Assembly: GCA_003242205.1 (NCBI GenBank)
Contig: QGUR01000251.1
Coordinates: 1 to 6,956 of the forward strand
Direction of reading: 5' to 3'
DNA from: Chloroflexota bacterium
GTDB lineage: Bacteria; Chloroflexota; Anaerolineae; Aggregatilineales; Phototrophicaceae
Length of the DNA: 6,956 bases
Part shown: positions 1 to 6,181 of the stretch, piece by piece
How positions within the stretch are numbered: position 1 is the stretch's first letter
Layout of the letters: each line of letters opens with the position of its first letter
Translations under genes and position numbers: made by a program
The notes under the pieces: generated by a model
What the model was told of the DNA's origin: nothing
Databases searched by the model: none
What the model saw: the letters and a program-made list of their open reading frames with translations, nothing else

Positions 1-639
1 TTCCCTTCTTTTTTTGGGGGACGGTTTAAGTTTGTTAAAGGGACGGGTTTTCGCATTGTCGGCTTTTTTCTGGTCGCCAACATCTGGGACAGGCCGGTGG
101 CGGCGCAGGGTGGCGCGCTGGGCGTGCTGATCTTCAGCCTGCTGACATCGCTGGGTAGCGGCTGGCAGGCCGCCGTGCCGAACGCGCATCTGGCGACCGA
201 ACCGTGGCATTTTCAGACGACGGACGCGGGCGTGACGCTGCTGCGCGAGACGCTGCTGGAAGTCGCCAAACGGGAGACGCGCGGTTTTCCAAGCCTGCCT
301 GTTGCCGTGCAGAGCGAGGGCGATGACCTGCTGGCGTGGACATTGCGCGATTTCACCAACGTGCGCCCGGTCGTCGCCGCCACGGACGCCGCGGGCGCGC
401 CGGTCGTCGTGCTGACTGAAACGCTGCCGGAGGCCGCTGCGCCGGAACTGGGCGATAGCTATCTGGGGCAGGATTTTGTGACGCGGCGCGGCTGGGGCCT
501 GAGCAATCTGCGCCCGTATGATCTGCCCGCCTGGTGGATGCAGCGCCGGACGACGTCTCAGGGTGTCCCGCTGGAGACGGCTACGCTGTGGCTGCGTCAG
601 GACGTTTACATAGGCTCGCCCGATGACCTGATCGACTGA
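1..639 (+). CDS. C-terminal part of an Agl23-like (TIGR03663-type) polytopic membrane protein, 5' truncated by the window
   Basis: The reading frame is open from base 1 to a TGA at 637-639, giving 212 visible residues; the true start lies outside the window. An internal GTG at 97 is possible but would cut into a hydrophobic stretch, so I treat the gene as truncated. The visible part has one or two hydrophobic segments (about residues 18-27 and 37-50) followed by a soluble domain with no further helix. By eye it aligns with residues about 727-935 of the large protein at 1988-5953: a helix with GV-x-x-F-x-LL, a helical LL-x-x-L-x-E segment, an RDF-x-N motif, a WW-x-R motif, and a final LRQDV strand matching VRKDV. 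It stops just after that strand, so it has no NHL repeats. In the family this region is the extracytoplasmic domain after the last helix of a GT-C-like protein. The function of the missing part is inferred from the paralogue. The first 50 or so bases are homopolymer-rich, and the residues they encode are uncertain. Confidence 0.7.
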   Translation, partial: FPSFFGGRFKFVKGTGFRIVGFFLVANIWDRPVAAQGGALGVLIFSLLTSLGSGWQAAVPNAHLATEPWHFQTTDAGVTLLRETLLEVAKRETRGFPSLPVAVQSEGDDLLAWTLRDFTNVRPVVAATDAAGAPVVVLTETLPEAAAPELGDSYLGQDFVTRRGWGLSNLRPYDLPAWWMQRRTTSQGVPLETATLWLRQDVYIGSPDDLID

Positions 640-668
640 GGAATTGGCCTGTCCGGAGTGTATATAAA
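640..668 (+). promoter_or_regulatory. Possible ECF-type promoter of the sigma factor gene
   Basis: GGAATT at 640-645 resembles the GGAAC-type -35 element used by many ECF sigma factors. It is separated by 17 bases from TATAAA at 663-668. A start near 675 would give a leader of about 35 bases before the ATG at 710. The spacing suits autoregulation, which is common for ECF genes, but the match is short and could be chance. The more ordinary sigma-70 reading (TTGGCC at 644-649) has too short a spacer. Confidence 0.3.
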
Positions 669-709
669 CTGTGGCTCTGTTACCGCACTGGCATGATCGG
701 GACTGACGT

Positions 710-1297
710 ATGGCGCAGACGCCGGAAACCGATGACATCATTGCCCGTTGCCTGAAGGGCGACCAGACAGGATATGCGGAACTATACGCGCTGTACGCGC
801 CCGCGGTTCACCGGCTGTGTTACAGCCTGCTCCTTAACCGGCAGGACGCCGAGGACGTGGTACAGGAGGCGTTTGTCTATGCTTTCAGGAACTTGCGTCG
901 CTTCGATGCCCGGCGTGCCAGTTTCAAGACCTGGCTCTTTACCATCGCCATCAGCCGCTGCCGCAACGTCTATCGTCGCAATCGCTCGCTGTTGACGGAA
1001 CTGACGCACTTGCTGGCGAACACGCTGCCCGGCCCGAAATCCGAGCGCCCGGAAAGCGTGCACGCTCAGGAATCGGCGCGCGCTGCCGTGGAACAAGCGC
1101 TGGCCTCGCTTTCGCCGCGCCTGCGCGAAGCGATTGTGCTGCGCTATGGCCATGGCCTGACGTATCGAGAGATGGCCGACATCATGAACTGCCCGCCGAA
1201 AACGGCTGAAAGCCGCGTGCGGCTGGCGCATGAGGCGCTGCGCGGTGTGCTGCTGCCTGTCGGCCCGGGTTTGCTGGAAGAATTGTTGATGGCGTAA
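710..1297 (+). CDS. RNA polymerase sigma factor, sigma-70 family, ECF type
   Basis: This 195-residue protein has the two-domain architecture and length of an ECF sigma factor. Region 2 spans about residues 23-92. It contains the core-binding DAEDVVQEAF motif (46-55) and the FKTWLFTIA helix (72-80), followed by basic residues for -10 recognition and melting (RCRNVYRRNR). A linker of about 30 residues follows. Region 4 spans about 123-182, with LSPRLREAIVLRYGHGLTY leading into a helix-turn-helix (about 150-172) that should read the -35 element. The ATG at 710 is chosen because region 2 follows directly; its ribosome site is weak (GGGA about 10 bases upstream). There is no sigma-1.1 or sigma-3 domain and no long C-terminal extension. 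The next gene is a zinc-finger anti-sigma factor, so activity is probably controlled by membrane sequestration. The target promoters are unknown; the flanking Agl23-like genes and its own promoter are the first candidates. Confidence 0.93.
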   Translation: MAQTPETDDIIARCLKGDQTGYAELYALYAPAVHRLCYSLLLNRQDAEDVVQEAFVYAFRNLRRFDARRASFKTWLFTIAISRCRNVYRRNRSLLTELTHLLANTLPGPKSERPESVHAQESARAAVEQALASLSPRLREAIVLRYGHGLTYREMADIMNCPPKTAESRVRLAHEALRGVLLPVGPGLLEELLMA

Positions 1298-1440
1298 TCT
1301 CTCCGTTGCGAAGCATTCCTTCAGTGCCAGATAGGAGATATGCCTTGACAATGCCTCTCAGCAGGCAGGTTTGATGAGCCAGTGCGCTTTCATCCACTGG
1401 CGACCGGCTGACCAGTGTAGGTTTAGTTGATCTGTATCCC
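1298..1440 (+). other. 143-base leader between sigma and anti-sigma genes, with alternating inverted repeats
   Basis: No gene is seen here; the only ATG with a nearby AGGAG (1340) stops after two codons. The region holds three alternating copies of one element: GCCAGTG at 1378-1384, its complement CACTGGC at 1395-1401, and CCAGTG again at 1412-1417. The middle copy can pair with either neighbour (7 bp with a 10-base loop, or 6 bp with an 11-base loop), giving mutually exclusive hairpins just before the anti-sigma start. They could be an operator or a translation switch. Arms of 6 to 7 bp are short, so chance is not excluded. Confidence 0.3.
1345..1375 (+). promoter_or_regulatory. Possible sigma-70 promoter for the anti-sigma/Agl23-like operon
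   Basis: TTGACA at 1345-1350 is a perfect housekeeping -35 hexamer. The best -10 candidate is TTTGAT at 1370-1375 (4 of 6 matches), with a long 19-base spacer. If real, it would give a sigma-independent supply of the anti-sigma factor and the downstream membrane protein. The weak -10 and long spacer keep the confidence low. Confidence 0.28.
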
Positions 1441-1971
1441 ATGCCAACCCGACCCTTGACCTGTACCCAATGCCAGCCGAAACTGCTGGCTTACGTCCAT
1501 AACCAGTTGGCGGATAGCGATCGCCGGCGCGTTGCCCGGCATTTGAATGATTGCCCGGTTTGCTACGCAGCGTATCTGGCGCAGCGCGAGGTCGCTCAGG
1601 AACTGGCCGGTACCATTCCTTCGATCGGCCTTCCCGACAGCCTGCAACTGAACCGGATGTGGCTGGCGATCCAGTCGGACATGAACCGCCCGCGCACGAT
1701 CCCGCGCCCGCAACTGGCCCGGATGGGGGTGGCCTGTCTGGTTTTTGTGCTGGCGTTGTTACTCCCGTGGTCGCTGGACAAGCAACAGGTGGCGCTGGCC
1801 GTGCCGCCGCCGCCACGTGCGCCTGTGGTGACCGCGAGCCTGAACGTTACGGCGTCGCCCGAAAGCGGGCGGCGCGCGCTACCGCCAACTGCCGCTGCGA
1901 GTAGCACGGAGGCCGTGATTCCGGCGGCAAAAACGCCGGACACGCCGTCCAATGTGCAGGATACCCGTTAA
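1441..1971 (+). CDS. Membrane-anchored zinc-finger (zf-HC2/ZAS-type) anti-sigma factor
   Basis: The 176-residue protein starts with a zinc-binding anti-sigma domain (about residues 5-55). It shows C8-x2-C11 and then H34-x3-C38-x2-C41, with the usual LLAY helix between them. The C8 to H34 spacing fits the canonical zinc ligand set, and C11 is an extra potential ligand. This cytoplasmic domain is expected to wrap around the ECF sigma factor encoded upstream. A basic, proline-containing linker (82-94) leads to one transmembrane helix (about 95-111). The outer tail of about 65 residues is rich in Pro, Ala, Thr and Ser and has no recognisable sensor fold. The ATG at 1441 places the cysteines at the N-terminus; the frame is closed upstream by a TGA at 1375 and no better start is seen, although no clear Shine-Dalgarno precedes it. 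The gene ends 16 bases before the large membrane-protein gene, which suggests co-transcription. Release of sigma would be by proteolysis or conformational change (inference). Confidence 0.87.
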   Translation: MPTRPLTCTQCQPKLLAYVHNQLADSDRRRVARHLNDCPVCYAAYLAQREVAQELAGTIPSIGLPDSLQLNRMWLAIQSDMNRPRTIPRPQLARMGVACLVFVLALLLPWSLDKQQVALAVPPPPRAPVVTASLNVTASPESGRRALPPTAAASSTEAVIPAAKTPDTPSNVQDTR

Positions 1972-1978
1972 GGAAATC

Positions 1979-1984
1979 TGAGGA
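1979..1984 (+). promoter_or_regulatory. Ribosome binding site of the large Agl23-like gene
   Basis: TGAGGA ends three bases before the ATG at 1988, with a second purine run (AAGGA, 1970-1974) overlapping the anti-sigma stop codon. This supports the ATG at 1988 and fits translation closely following the anti-sigma gene. Confidence 0.5.
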
Positions 1985-1987
1985 CTT

Positions 1988-4900
1988 ATGGCAACGACTT
2001 TTGAACCGTCATCCGTGCGCTCCGGCGCGCACCAGAGAGAACCGCTGGGCGCAGCATGGGCGCGCGTCTACACGCTGAACTGGGAAGCCATTGCCTACGT
2101 CATCATCTTCGTGCTGGCGGTGTTCACGCGCTTCCACGAGCTGGGCGTGCGCGTGATGAGCCACGATGAAAGCCTGCACACCCGTTATTCGTACAACCTT
2201 TACAACGAAGGCAATTTCCAGCACACGCCGCTCATGCACGGGCCGATCCTGTTCCACATGACGGCGTTGAGCTATTTCCTGTTTGGCGATAACGACTTCA
2301 CGGGGCGTTTGTATCCGGCGGTCCTCGGTGTGCTGCTGGTTATGTTCCCGCTGCTGTTCCGGCGCTGGCTGGGCAGGGCGGGGGCGCTGCTGGCGTCGAT
2401 CATGCTGCTGATCTCGCCGCTCATCATGTACTACAACCGGTACATTCGCCATGATACGCCGTCGATCTTCTTCACGCTGGTGATGGTCTACTGCGTGATG
2501 ATGTATCTCAACGGCCCGCTGCATCTCAGGCGGCGCGCGCGCTGGCTCTATATTTTTGCCGGGGCGATGTTGGGTAATCTGGGTTCCAAGGAAGTCGCCT
2601 TCATTTACATCGCCATCATCGGCTCTTTCCTGACGCTGTACTGGATCGTTCGCATGATCCAGCACTACCGCCGGGTTCCTGGCAAGCCGCTGCTCTACTT
2701 CATCACGATGGGCGTATTGCTCGGCGGCGTTGTCGCTCTGGGCATGTATGTCGTGCTGTCGATCGTCCCGCCATCGCTGTTATCTTCCGCCGGGTTAAAC
2801 AGCCTTGAAGGCACGAGCTTCATCGGCTGGACGGCGATTATCCTGACGCTGGTGGTTGGCGCGCTGGTCGGGACGGGGATCTGGGCGTTCCGCGGCAGCC
2901 GTGTGGGTTTACGGCTGCGGGACATCATCATCATTCTGTTGATCGCGCTCGTCGCCTGCGCCGGGCTGATTGTCGCCGAAGAGATGTCGCGCGTCGAACC
3001 GGGCGCGTCGAGCGAAACCGCCGAAGTTGCCGATCCTGCCGCGGAAGGCGCGCTGCTCGGCGATGTCGCTTCCAGCCTGCCGATAATTGTGGCGTGGGTG
3101 GTTGCGGGGATCGTCGTGCTCGGCGTTTTCATCGGCATGCGGCGCGGGCTGTTCCGCGCGCTGTACCGCTTCCCCGAATTCGATGTGCTCGTCATCATGG
3201 GCACGCTCATCCTGCCGTGGATGACGGCCATCATCATCGCTCTGACAGGCGCGAGTCCGGTCGATTACAGCTCTGCGGGCATCACGCGGGCGGTGCTGGC
3301 CCTGATCCCGCTGGCGGCAATCTCCATTGCCGTAGGGCTGGCATGGAACTGGAAGCGCTGGCTGATCGCGGCGACCGTTTTCCACGTCCTGTTCGCCTTC
3401 TTTTTCACGACCATGTTCACCAACGTCAACGGTCTGGCGACCGGCATGGTGGGCAGCCTCGGCTACTGGATCGAACAGCAGGGCGTGCGACGTGGCAACC
3501 AGCCGCAGTATTACTATCTGCTCATCATCATGCCGATCTACGAGTTCCTGCCGGTCATCGGCAGCGTACTCGCGATGTTCGCCGGGTTGACGCGCTTCTG
3601 GCGTTTCCGCCGGGCCGGGCTTGAAACGGCAGCGCTGCCGGAGGCGGTGGCAACCACTGACGATGAGGGTGCGGCATTGCTTGTCGCCGCCAACGATGCA
3701 GTTAACGAGGAGATCGAAGCGCGTGTTCTGGCAGCGCGCAGCCAATCCTATTCCGGATGGCTGCGTGGTGTGCCGTTCCTGCTGCTCGTCTCATGGTGGG
3801 CGGTGCTGAACGCGATTGCCTACACGCTGGCGGGCGAGAAAATGCCGTGGCTTGGCACGCACATCACGCTGCCGATGATCTTTCTGACCGCGTGGTACTT
3901 TGGTGGCCTGTTTGAACGTGTTGACTGGCCGCTGTTTTTCCGCCGCGGCTGGGTTTATCTGCCGCTGTTTCTGGTACTGCTGGTTGTTGCTTTTCAGGTC
4001 GTGCAGCCGTTCCTGATGGGCACGTTGCCGTTCGGCGGTCTGCAGCAGCAACAGCAGCAGGCGCTGTTTGAATGGCTGGGCATGGTCGCTGCCGCGCTTC
4101 TGGTCGTTTACCTGATTGCGCGCGTCGCGCAGCATACGGGCGGGCGTCATCTTCGCAGCATGTTCGGCGTAGCGGTGTTCGTGCTGCTATCGGCGCTGAC
4201 CTTCCGCGCCGCTTGGATGGCATCGTTCATCAATTATGACTATCCAACGGAATTTCTGGTCTACGCGCACTCGGCTACCGCGGTGAAGACCGTTCTCAAT
4301 GATCTGGAAGAACTGAGCATGCGCGTGACGGGCGGGCGTGACCTGCGCTTTGTCTATGACAACGAAACTTCATGGCCGAATAGCTGGTACTACCGCGACT
4401 TTCCGAATGCGGTTTATGTCGGCGCGAACCCGACGCCGCAGCAGTTGAACGATGCTGTGGCGGTTGTCGTTGGCGAAGCGAACCGCTCCAAAGTCGAGCC
4501 GATCCTTGAAGACCGCTACTTCCACTTCGACTACATCCGCATGTGGTGGCCGATGCAGGACTACTTCGGACTGACCGCCCAACGCATCGCCAATACCTTT
4601 GACTTCAGCCCATCGAACACGCAGGCGGCGGAGATCCGGCGTGGGTTGTTCGATATCTGGTGGGCGCGTGACTACGAACGCTATAGCCGGGCAGTCAACG
4701 GCAACTGGCGGCTGACAACATGGCCCGTTTCCGACCGGATGCACTTCTACGTTCGCAAGGACGTCGCGGCGCAAATCTGGGATCTCGGCGCGGGCGAGGG
4801 CGTGGCGCTGGCGACAACCGAGGAAACGCAGCCCAATCTGTGCGTTGCCAACTGGCAGCCACGAAGCGCTGACGTCGTTTTCGGGCCGGGCGGCGGGGAC

Positions 4901-5953
4901 CCGCTGCCGCTGAACCACCCGCTTGATATCGCGGTGAGTGAGGGCCGGGTCTATGTCGCCGACGAGTTCAATAACCGGATCGTCGTCTACGGCATGGATG
5001 GCGCATACATCACTTCGATTGGCGGGATCGACGAAGAAACCGGCTCCGCGCTGTTCAACCGTCCGAACGGTGTCGCTATCGGGCCGGATGGCAATCTATA
5101 CGTCGCCGACACTTGGAATTACCGCATCGTTGTGCTGACGCAAGACGGAGAGGTCATAACTTCGTGGGGCCAGCCGGGACAGTTCGGCATCGAAGCCGCG
5201 CCAGCGCCGTTCGACGCTTTCTGGGGGCCGCGTGACGTCGAGGTTGACGAGCAGGGGCGGGTCTATGTTGCCGACACCGGCAACAAACGCATCCGGGTTT
5301 ACAGCTCAGACGGCGAGTATATTCGTGACATTGGCTCTGGCGGCAGCGCCGACGGCCAGTTGGACGAGCCTACCGGGCTGGCGCTGCATCCCGATGGCCG
5401 CCTGTTCGTTGCCGATACATGGAACCGCCGCATTTCGGTGTTCAACTACGACGACGGGCAGCCGCTCTATAACTTCCCGGTGCGTGGCTGGTACGACGAC
5501 CGGGGCAACCGGCCGTATCTGGCGCTGGATGTCGAACGCGGGCTGCTGTATGTCGGCGATCCCGAGGCGGGGCGTGTATTGGTGTATGACACCTACGGCA
5601 ACTGCATTGGCTCGTTTGGGCAGGCGGGCGAAGAACTGCCGGTCGCCAGCCAGTTGAACGTCGTTGGCGGCATTACGACCGACGCGAGCGGCAATCTGTA
5701 TGCCTCCGATGCTCAGGCGGGGCGCGTGCTGCGTTACGCGCCGTATCCATCGTCGGCCATGCCCCCCGCCGGGGACAACACGGACGCGGAAGTAACCGGC
5801 GAAGTCGATCTGGAAAGCGGCAAAATGGATCAGACGTTTGAGGATGCAGACGCGGCGATTCTGGAAACCGCCGAAAGCTCGCCGGATACCATCGACCGGG
5901 ATGAAACCGAACTGGACGCGCTGGAGGACGCCATCGGCGAGGCGGTGGGCTGA
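1988..5953 (+). CDS. Agl23-like (TIGR03663) GT-C-type membrane protein fused to a six-repeat NHL beta-propeller and an acidic tail
   Basis: This is a 1321-residue protein. Residues 1-742 hold roughly 16-19 hydrophobic helices. After the first helix comes SHDESLHTRYSYNLY with an acidic D60-E61 pair, then HTPLMHGPILFH (79-90). This is the pattern of the first outer loop of GT-C glycosyltransferases, where an acidic residue binds metal or lipid-phosphate donor. Other family-like motifs are RYIRHDTPS (151-159), KE (201-202), YWIEQQGVRRGNQPQYYY (493-510) and GEKMPWLGTHITLP (616-629). Two polar inserts lie at about 330-362 and 541-591. Residues 743-935 form a soluble, probably extracytoplasmic domain. 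Residues 975-1252 are six NHL repeats, and 1262-1321 is a strongly acidic tail. The likely role is in lipid-linked sugar transfer or flipping for surface glycosylation, inferred from the family name; no substrate can be read from sequence. TIGR03663 proteins normally end near residue 935 of this one, so the propeller is an addition. It follows the anti-sigma gene by 16 bases and is followed by a terminator. Confidence 0.85.
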   Translation: MATTFEPSSVRSGAHQREPLGAAWARVYTLNWEAIAYVIIFVLAVFTRFHELGVRVMSHDESLHTRYSYNLYNEGNFQHTPLMHGPILFHMTALSYFLFGDNDFTGRLYPAVLGVLLVMFPLLFRRWLGRAGALLASIMLLISPLIMYYNRYIRHDTPSIFFTLVMVYCVMMYLNGPLHLRRRARWLYIFAGAMLGNLGSKEVAFIYIAIIGSFLTLYWIVRMIQHYRRVPGKPLLYFITMGVLLGGVVALGMYVVLSIVPPSLLSSAGLNSLEGTSFIGWTAIILTLVVGALVGTGIWAFRGSRVGLRLRDIIIILLIALVACAGLIVAEEMSRVEPGASSETAEVADPAAEGALLGDVASSLPIIVAWVVAGIVVLGVFIGMRRGLFRALYRFPEFDVLVIMGTLILPWMTAIIIALTGASPVDYSSAGITRAVLALIPLAAISIAVGLAWNWKRWLIAATVFHVLFAFFFTTMFTNVNGLATGMVGSLGYWIEQQGVRRGNQPQYYYLLIIMPIYEFLPVIGSVLAMFAGLTRFWRFRRAGLETAALPEAVATTDDEGAALLVAANDAVNEEIEARVLAARSQSYSGWLRGVPFLLLVSWWAVLNAIAYTLAGEKMPWLGTHITLPMIFLTAWYFGGLFERVDWPLFFRRGWVYLPLFLVLLVVAFQVVQPFLMGTLPFGGLQQQQQQALFEWLGMVAAALLVVYLIARVAQHTGGRHLRSMFGVAVFVLLSALTFRAAWMASFINYDYPTEFLVYAHSATAVKTVLNDLEELSMRVTGGRDLRFVYDNETSWPNSWYYRDFPNAVYVGANPTPQQLNDAVAVVVGEANRSKVEPILEDRYFHFDYIRMWWPMQDYFGLTAQRIANTFDFSPSNTQAAEIRRGLFDIWWARDYERYSRAVNGNWRLTTWPVSDRMHFYVRKDVAAQIWDLGAGEGVALATTEETQPNLCVANWQPRSADVVFGPGGGDPLPLNHPLDIAVSEGRVYVADEFNNRIVVYGMDGAYITSIGGIDEETGSALFNRPNGVAIGPDGNLYVADTWNYRIVVLTQDGEVITSWGQPGQFGIEAAPAPFDAFWGPRDVEVDEQGRVYVADTGNKRIRVYSSDGEYIRDIGSGGSADGQLDEPTGLALHPDGRLFVADTWNRRISVFNYDDGQPLYNFPVRGWYDDRGNRPYLALDVERGLLYVGDPEAGRVLVYDTYGNCIGSFGQAGEELPVASQLNVVGGITTDASGNLYASDAQAGRVLRYAPYPSSAMPPAGDNTDAEVTGEVDLESGKMDQTFEDADAAILETAESSPDTIDRDETELDALEDAIGEAVG
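4043..4060 (+). repeat. Six-glutamine (CAG/CAA) run in the large membrane protein
   Basis: Residues 686-691 are six consecutive Gln, encoded by five CAG and one CAA codons. The run sits in a short loop (about 680-695) between two late membrane helices. Interruption by CAA reduces slippage, but the tract could still vary in length between strains. Confidence 0.75.
4910..5743 (+). repeat. Six NHL repeats forming a predicted six-bladed beta-propeller
   Basis: Within the large protein, six units of about 38-42 residues start at residues 975, 1023, 1078, 1125, 1174 and 1223. Units 1-4 share the strong pattern P-x-G/D-[VIL]-A-[VIL]-x(2-4)-G-[RN]-[LV]-[YF]-VAD-x(2)-N-x-RI-x-V, then a DG turn and an aromatic or Ile-Gly ending. 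Units 5 and 6 have diverged: VGDPEAGRVLVY and ASDAQAGRVLRY keep the core but replace the Asn with Gly. Six units match the number needed to close an NHL propeller. Because it follows the last membrane helix and the soluble domain, it should lie outside the cytoplasm. The ligand is unknown; NHL propellers bind proteins, glycans, peptides or RNA, or act as lyases. Confidence 0.85.
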
Positions 5954-5987
5954 GGCGACAGCACTATACGCTTGATACTCACGAGCA

Positions 5988-6034
5988 GCGGGACGCGCAA
6001 GTGCAAAATGGCGCGCGTCCCGCCGCTTTTTTTT
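5988..6034 (+). terminator. Intrinsic terminator after the large membrane-protein gene
   Basis: GCGGGACGCGC (5988-5998) pairs perfectly with GCGCGTCCCGC (6013-6023) over 11 bp with a 14-base loop. Three bases later comes a run of eight T (6027-6034). The T run is also flanked by GCCGC and GCGGC, which could form a small competing hairpin. It lies 35 bases after the stop codon and separates the operon from the next gene. Confidence 0.87.
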
Positions 6035-6056
6035 GCGGCTTTGTGAAGCCTGTTAC

Positions 6057-6085
6057 TGGTGAGCGCAGCTTTAACAGCCTATAAT
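6057..6085 (+). promoter_or_regulatory. Probable sigma-70 promoter of the four-helix membrane protein gene
   Basis: A perfect -10 hexamer TATAAT lies at 6080-6085. The best -35 at 17-base spacing is TGGTGA (6057-6062), a weak 3 of 6 match. Transcription would begin near 6092, giving a leader of about 90 bases. Its position just after a terminator supports an independent transcription unit. Confidence 0.55.
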
Positions 6086-6095
6086 CTGGCGCATG

Positions 6096-6140
6096 GGTTG
6101 CAAGTTGCTTGCATCCGCTGTTGCGCGAGCGTTCGTCGCG
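6096..6140 (+). other. 5' leader with two small hairpins
   Basis: Near the predicted transcript start, TGCAAG (6099-6104) and CTTGCA (6108-6113) form a 6-bp stem with a TTG loop; after a T-T mismatch, GG (6096-6097) and CC (6115-6116) can extend it. A second stem pairs CGCGA (6124-6128) with TCGCG (6136-6140). Neither sequesters the ribosome site at 6167-6173 and no known riboswitch is recognised. They may stabilise the mRNA end or have no role. Confidence 0.3.
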
Positions 6141-6166
6141 TTGGATCGCTATGCGCCGACAAGACA

Positions 6167-6173
6167 AAAGGAG
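6167..6173 (+). promoter_or_regulatory. Shine-Dalgarno site deciding the GTG start at 6182
   Basis: AAAGGAG ends eight bases before GTG at 6182, ideal spacing. It selects the GTG over an in-frame GTG at 6059, which lies upstream of the TATAAT box. Confidence 0.85.
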
Positions 6174-6181
6174 TAGACACT

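Noticed and set aside
1333..1348. AGGAG followed by ATG at 1340 as a small gene in the sigma/anti-sigma gap
   Set aside because: The frame stops after two codons and the spacing to the ATG is too short.
782..1351. Minus-strand open frame opposite the sigma factor
   Set aside because: The plus-strand frame has complete sigma-2 and sigma-4 regions; the antisense peptide has no recognisable feature.
2009..2665. Long minus-strand open frame inside the large membrane-protein gene (and similar ones at 2909-3745, 4370-4918)
   Set aside because: They are antisense shadows of a GC-rich gene. Their peptides are rich in Arg, His and Gln with no domain, while the plus strand has clear family motifs throughout.
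4910..5743. DNA-level tandem repeat or CRISPR-like array
   Set aside because: The periodicity is protein-level NHL repetition with diverged codons and unequal unit lengths, not identical repeats with spacers.
6059..6181. Upstream GTG start adding 41 residues to the four-helix protein
   Set aside because: It lies before the TATAAT box, lacks a ribosome site, and would bury the signal peptide; GTG at 6182 has an ideal Shine-Dalgarno.
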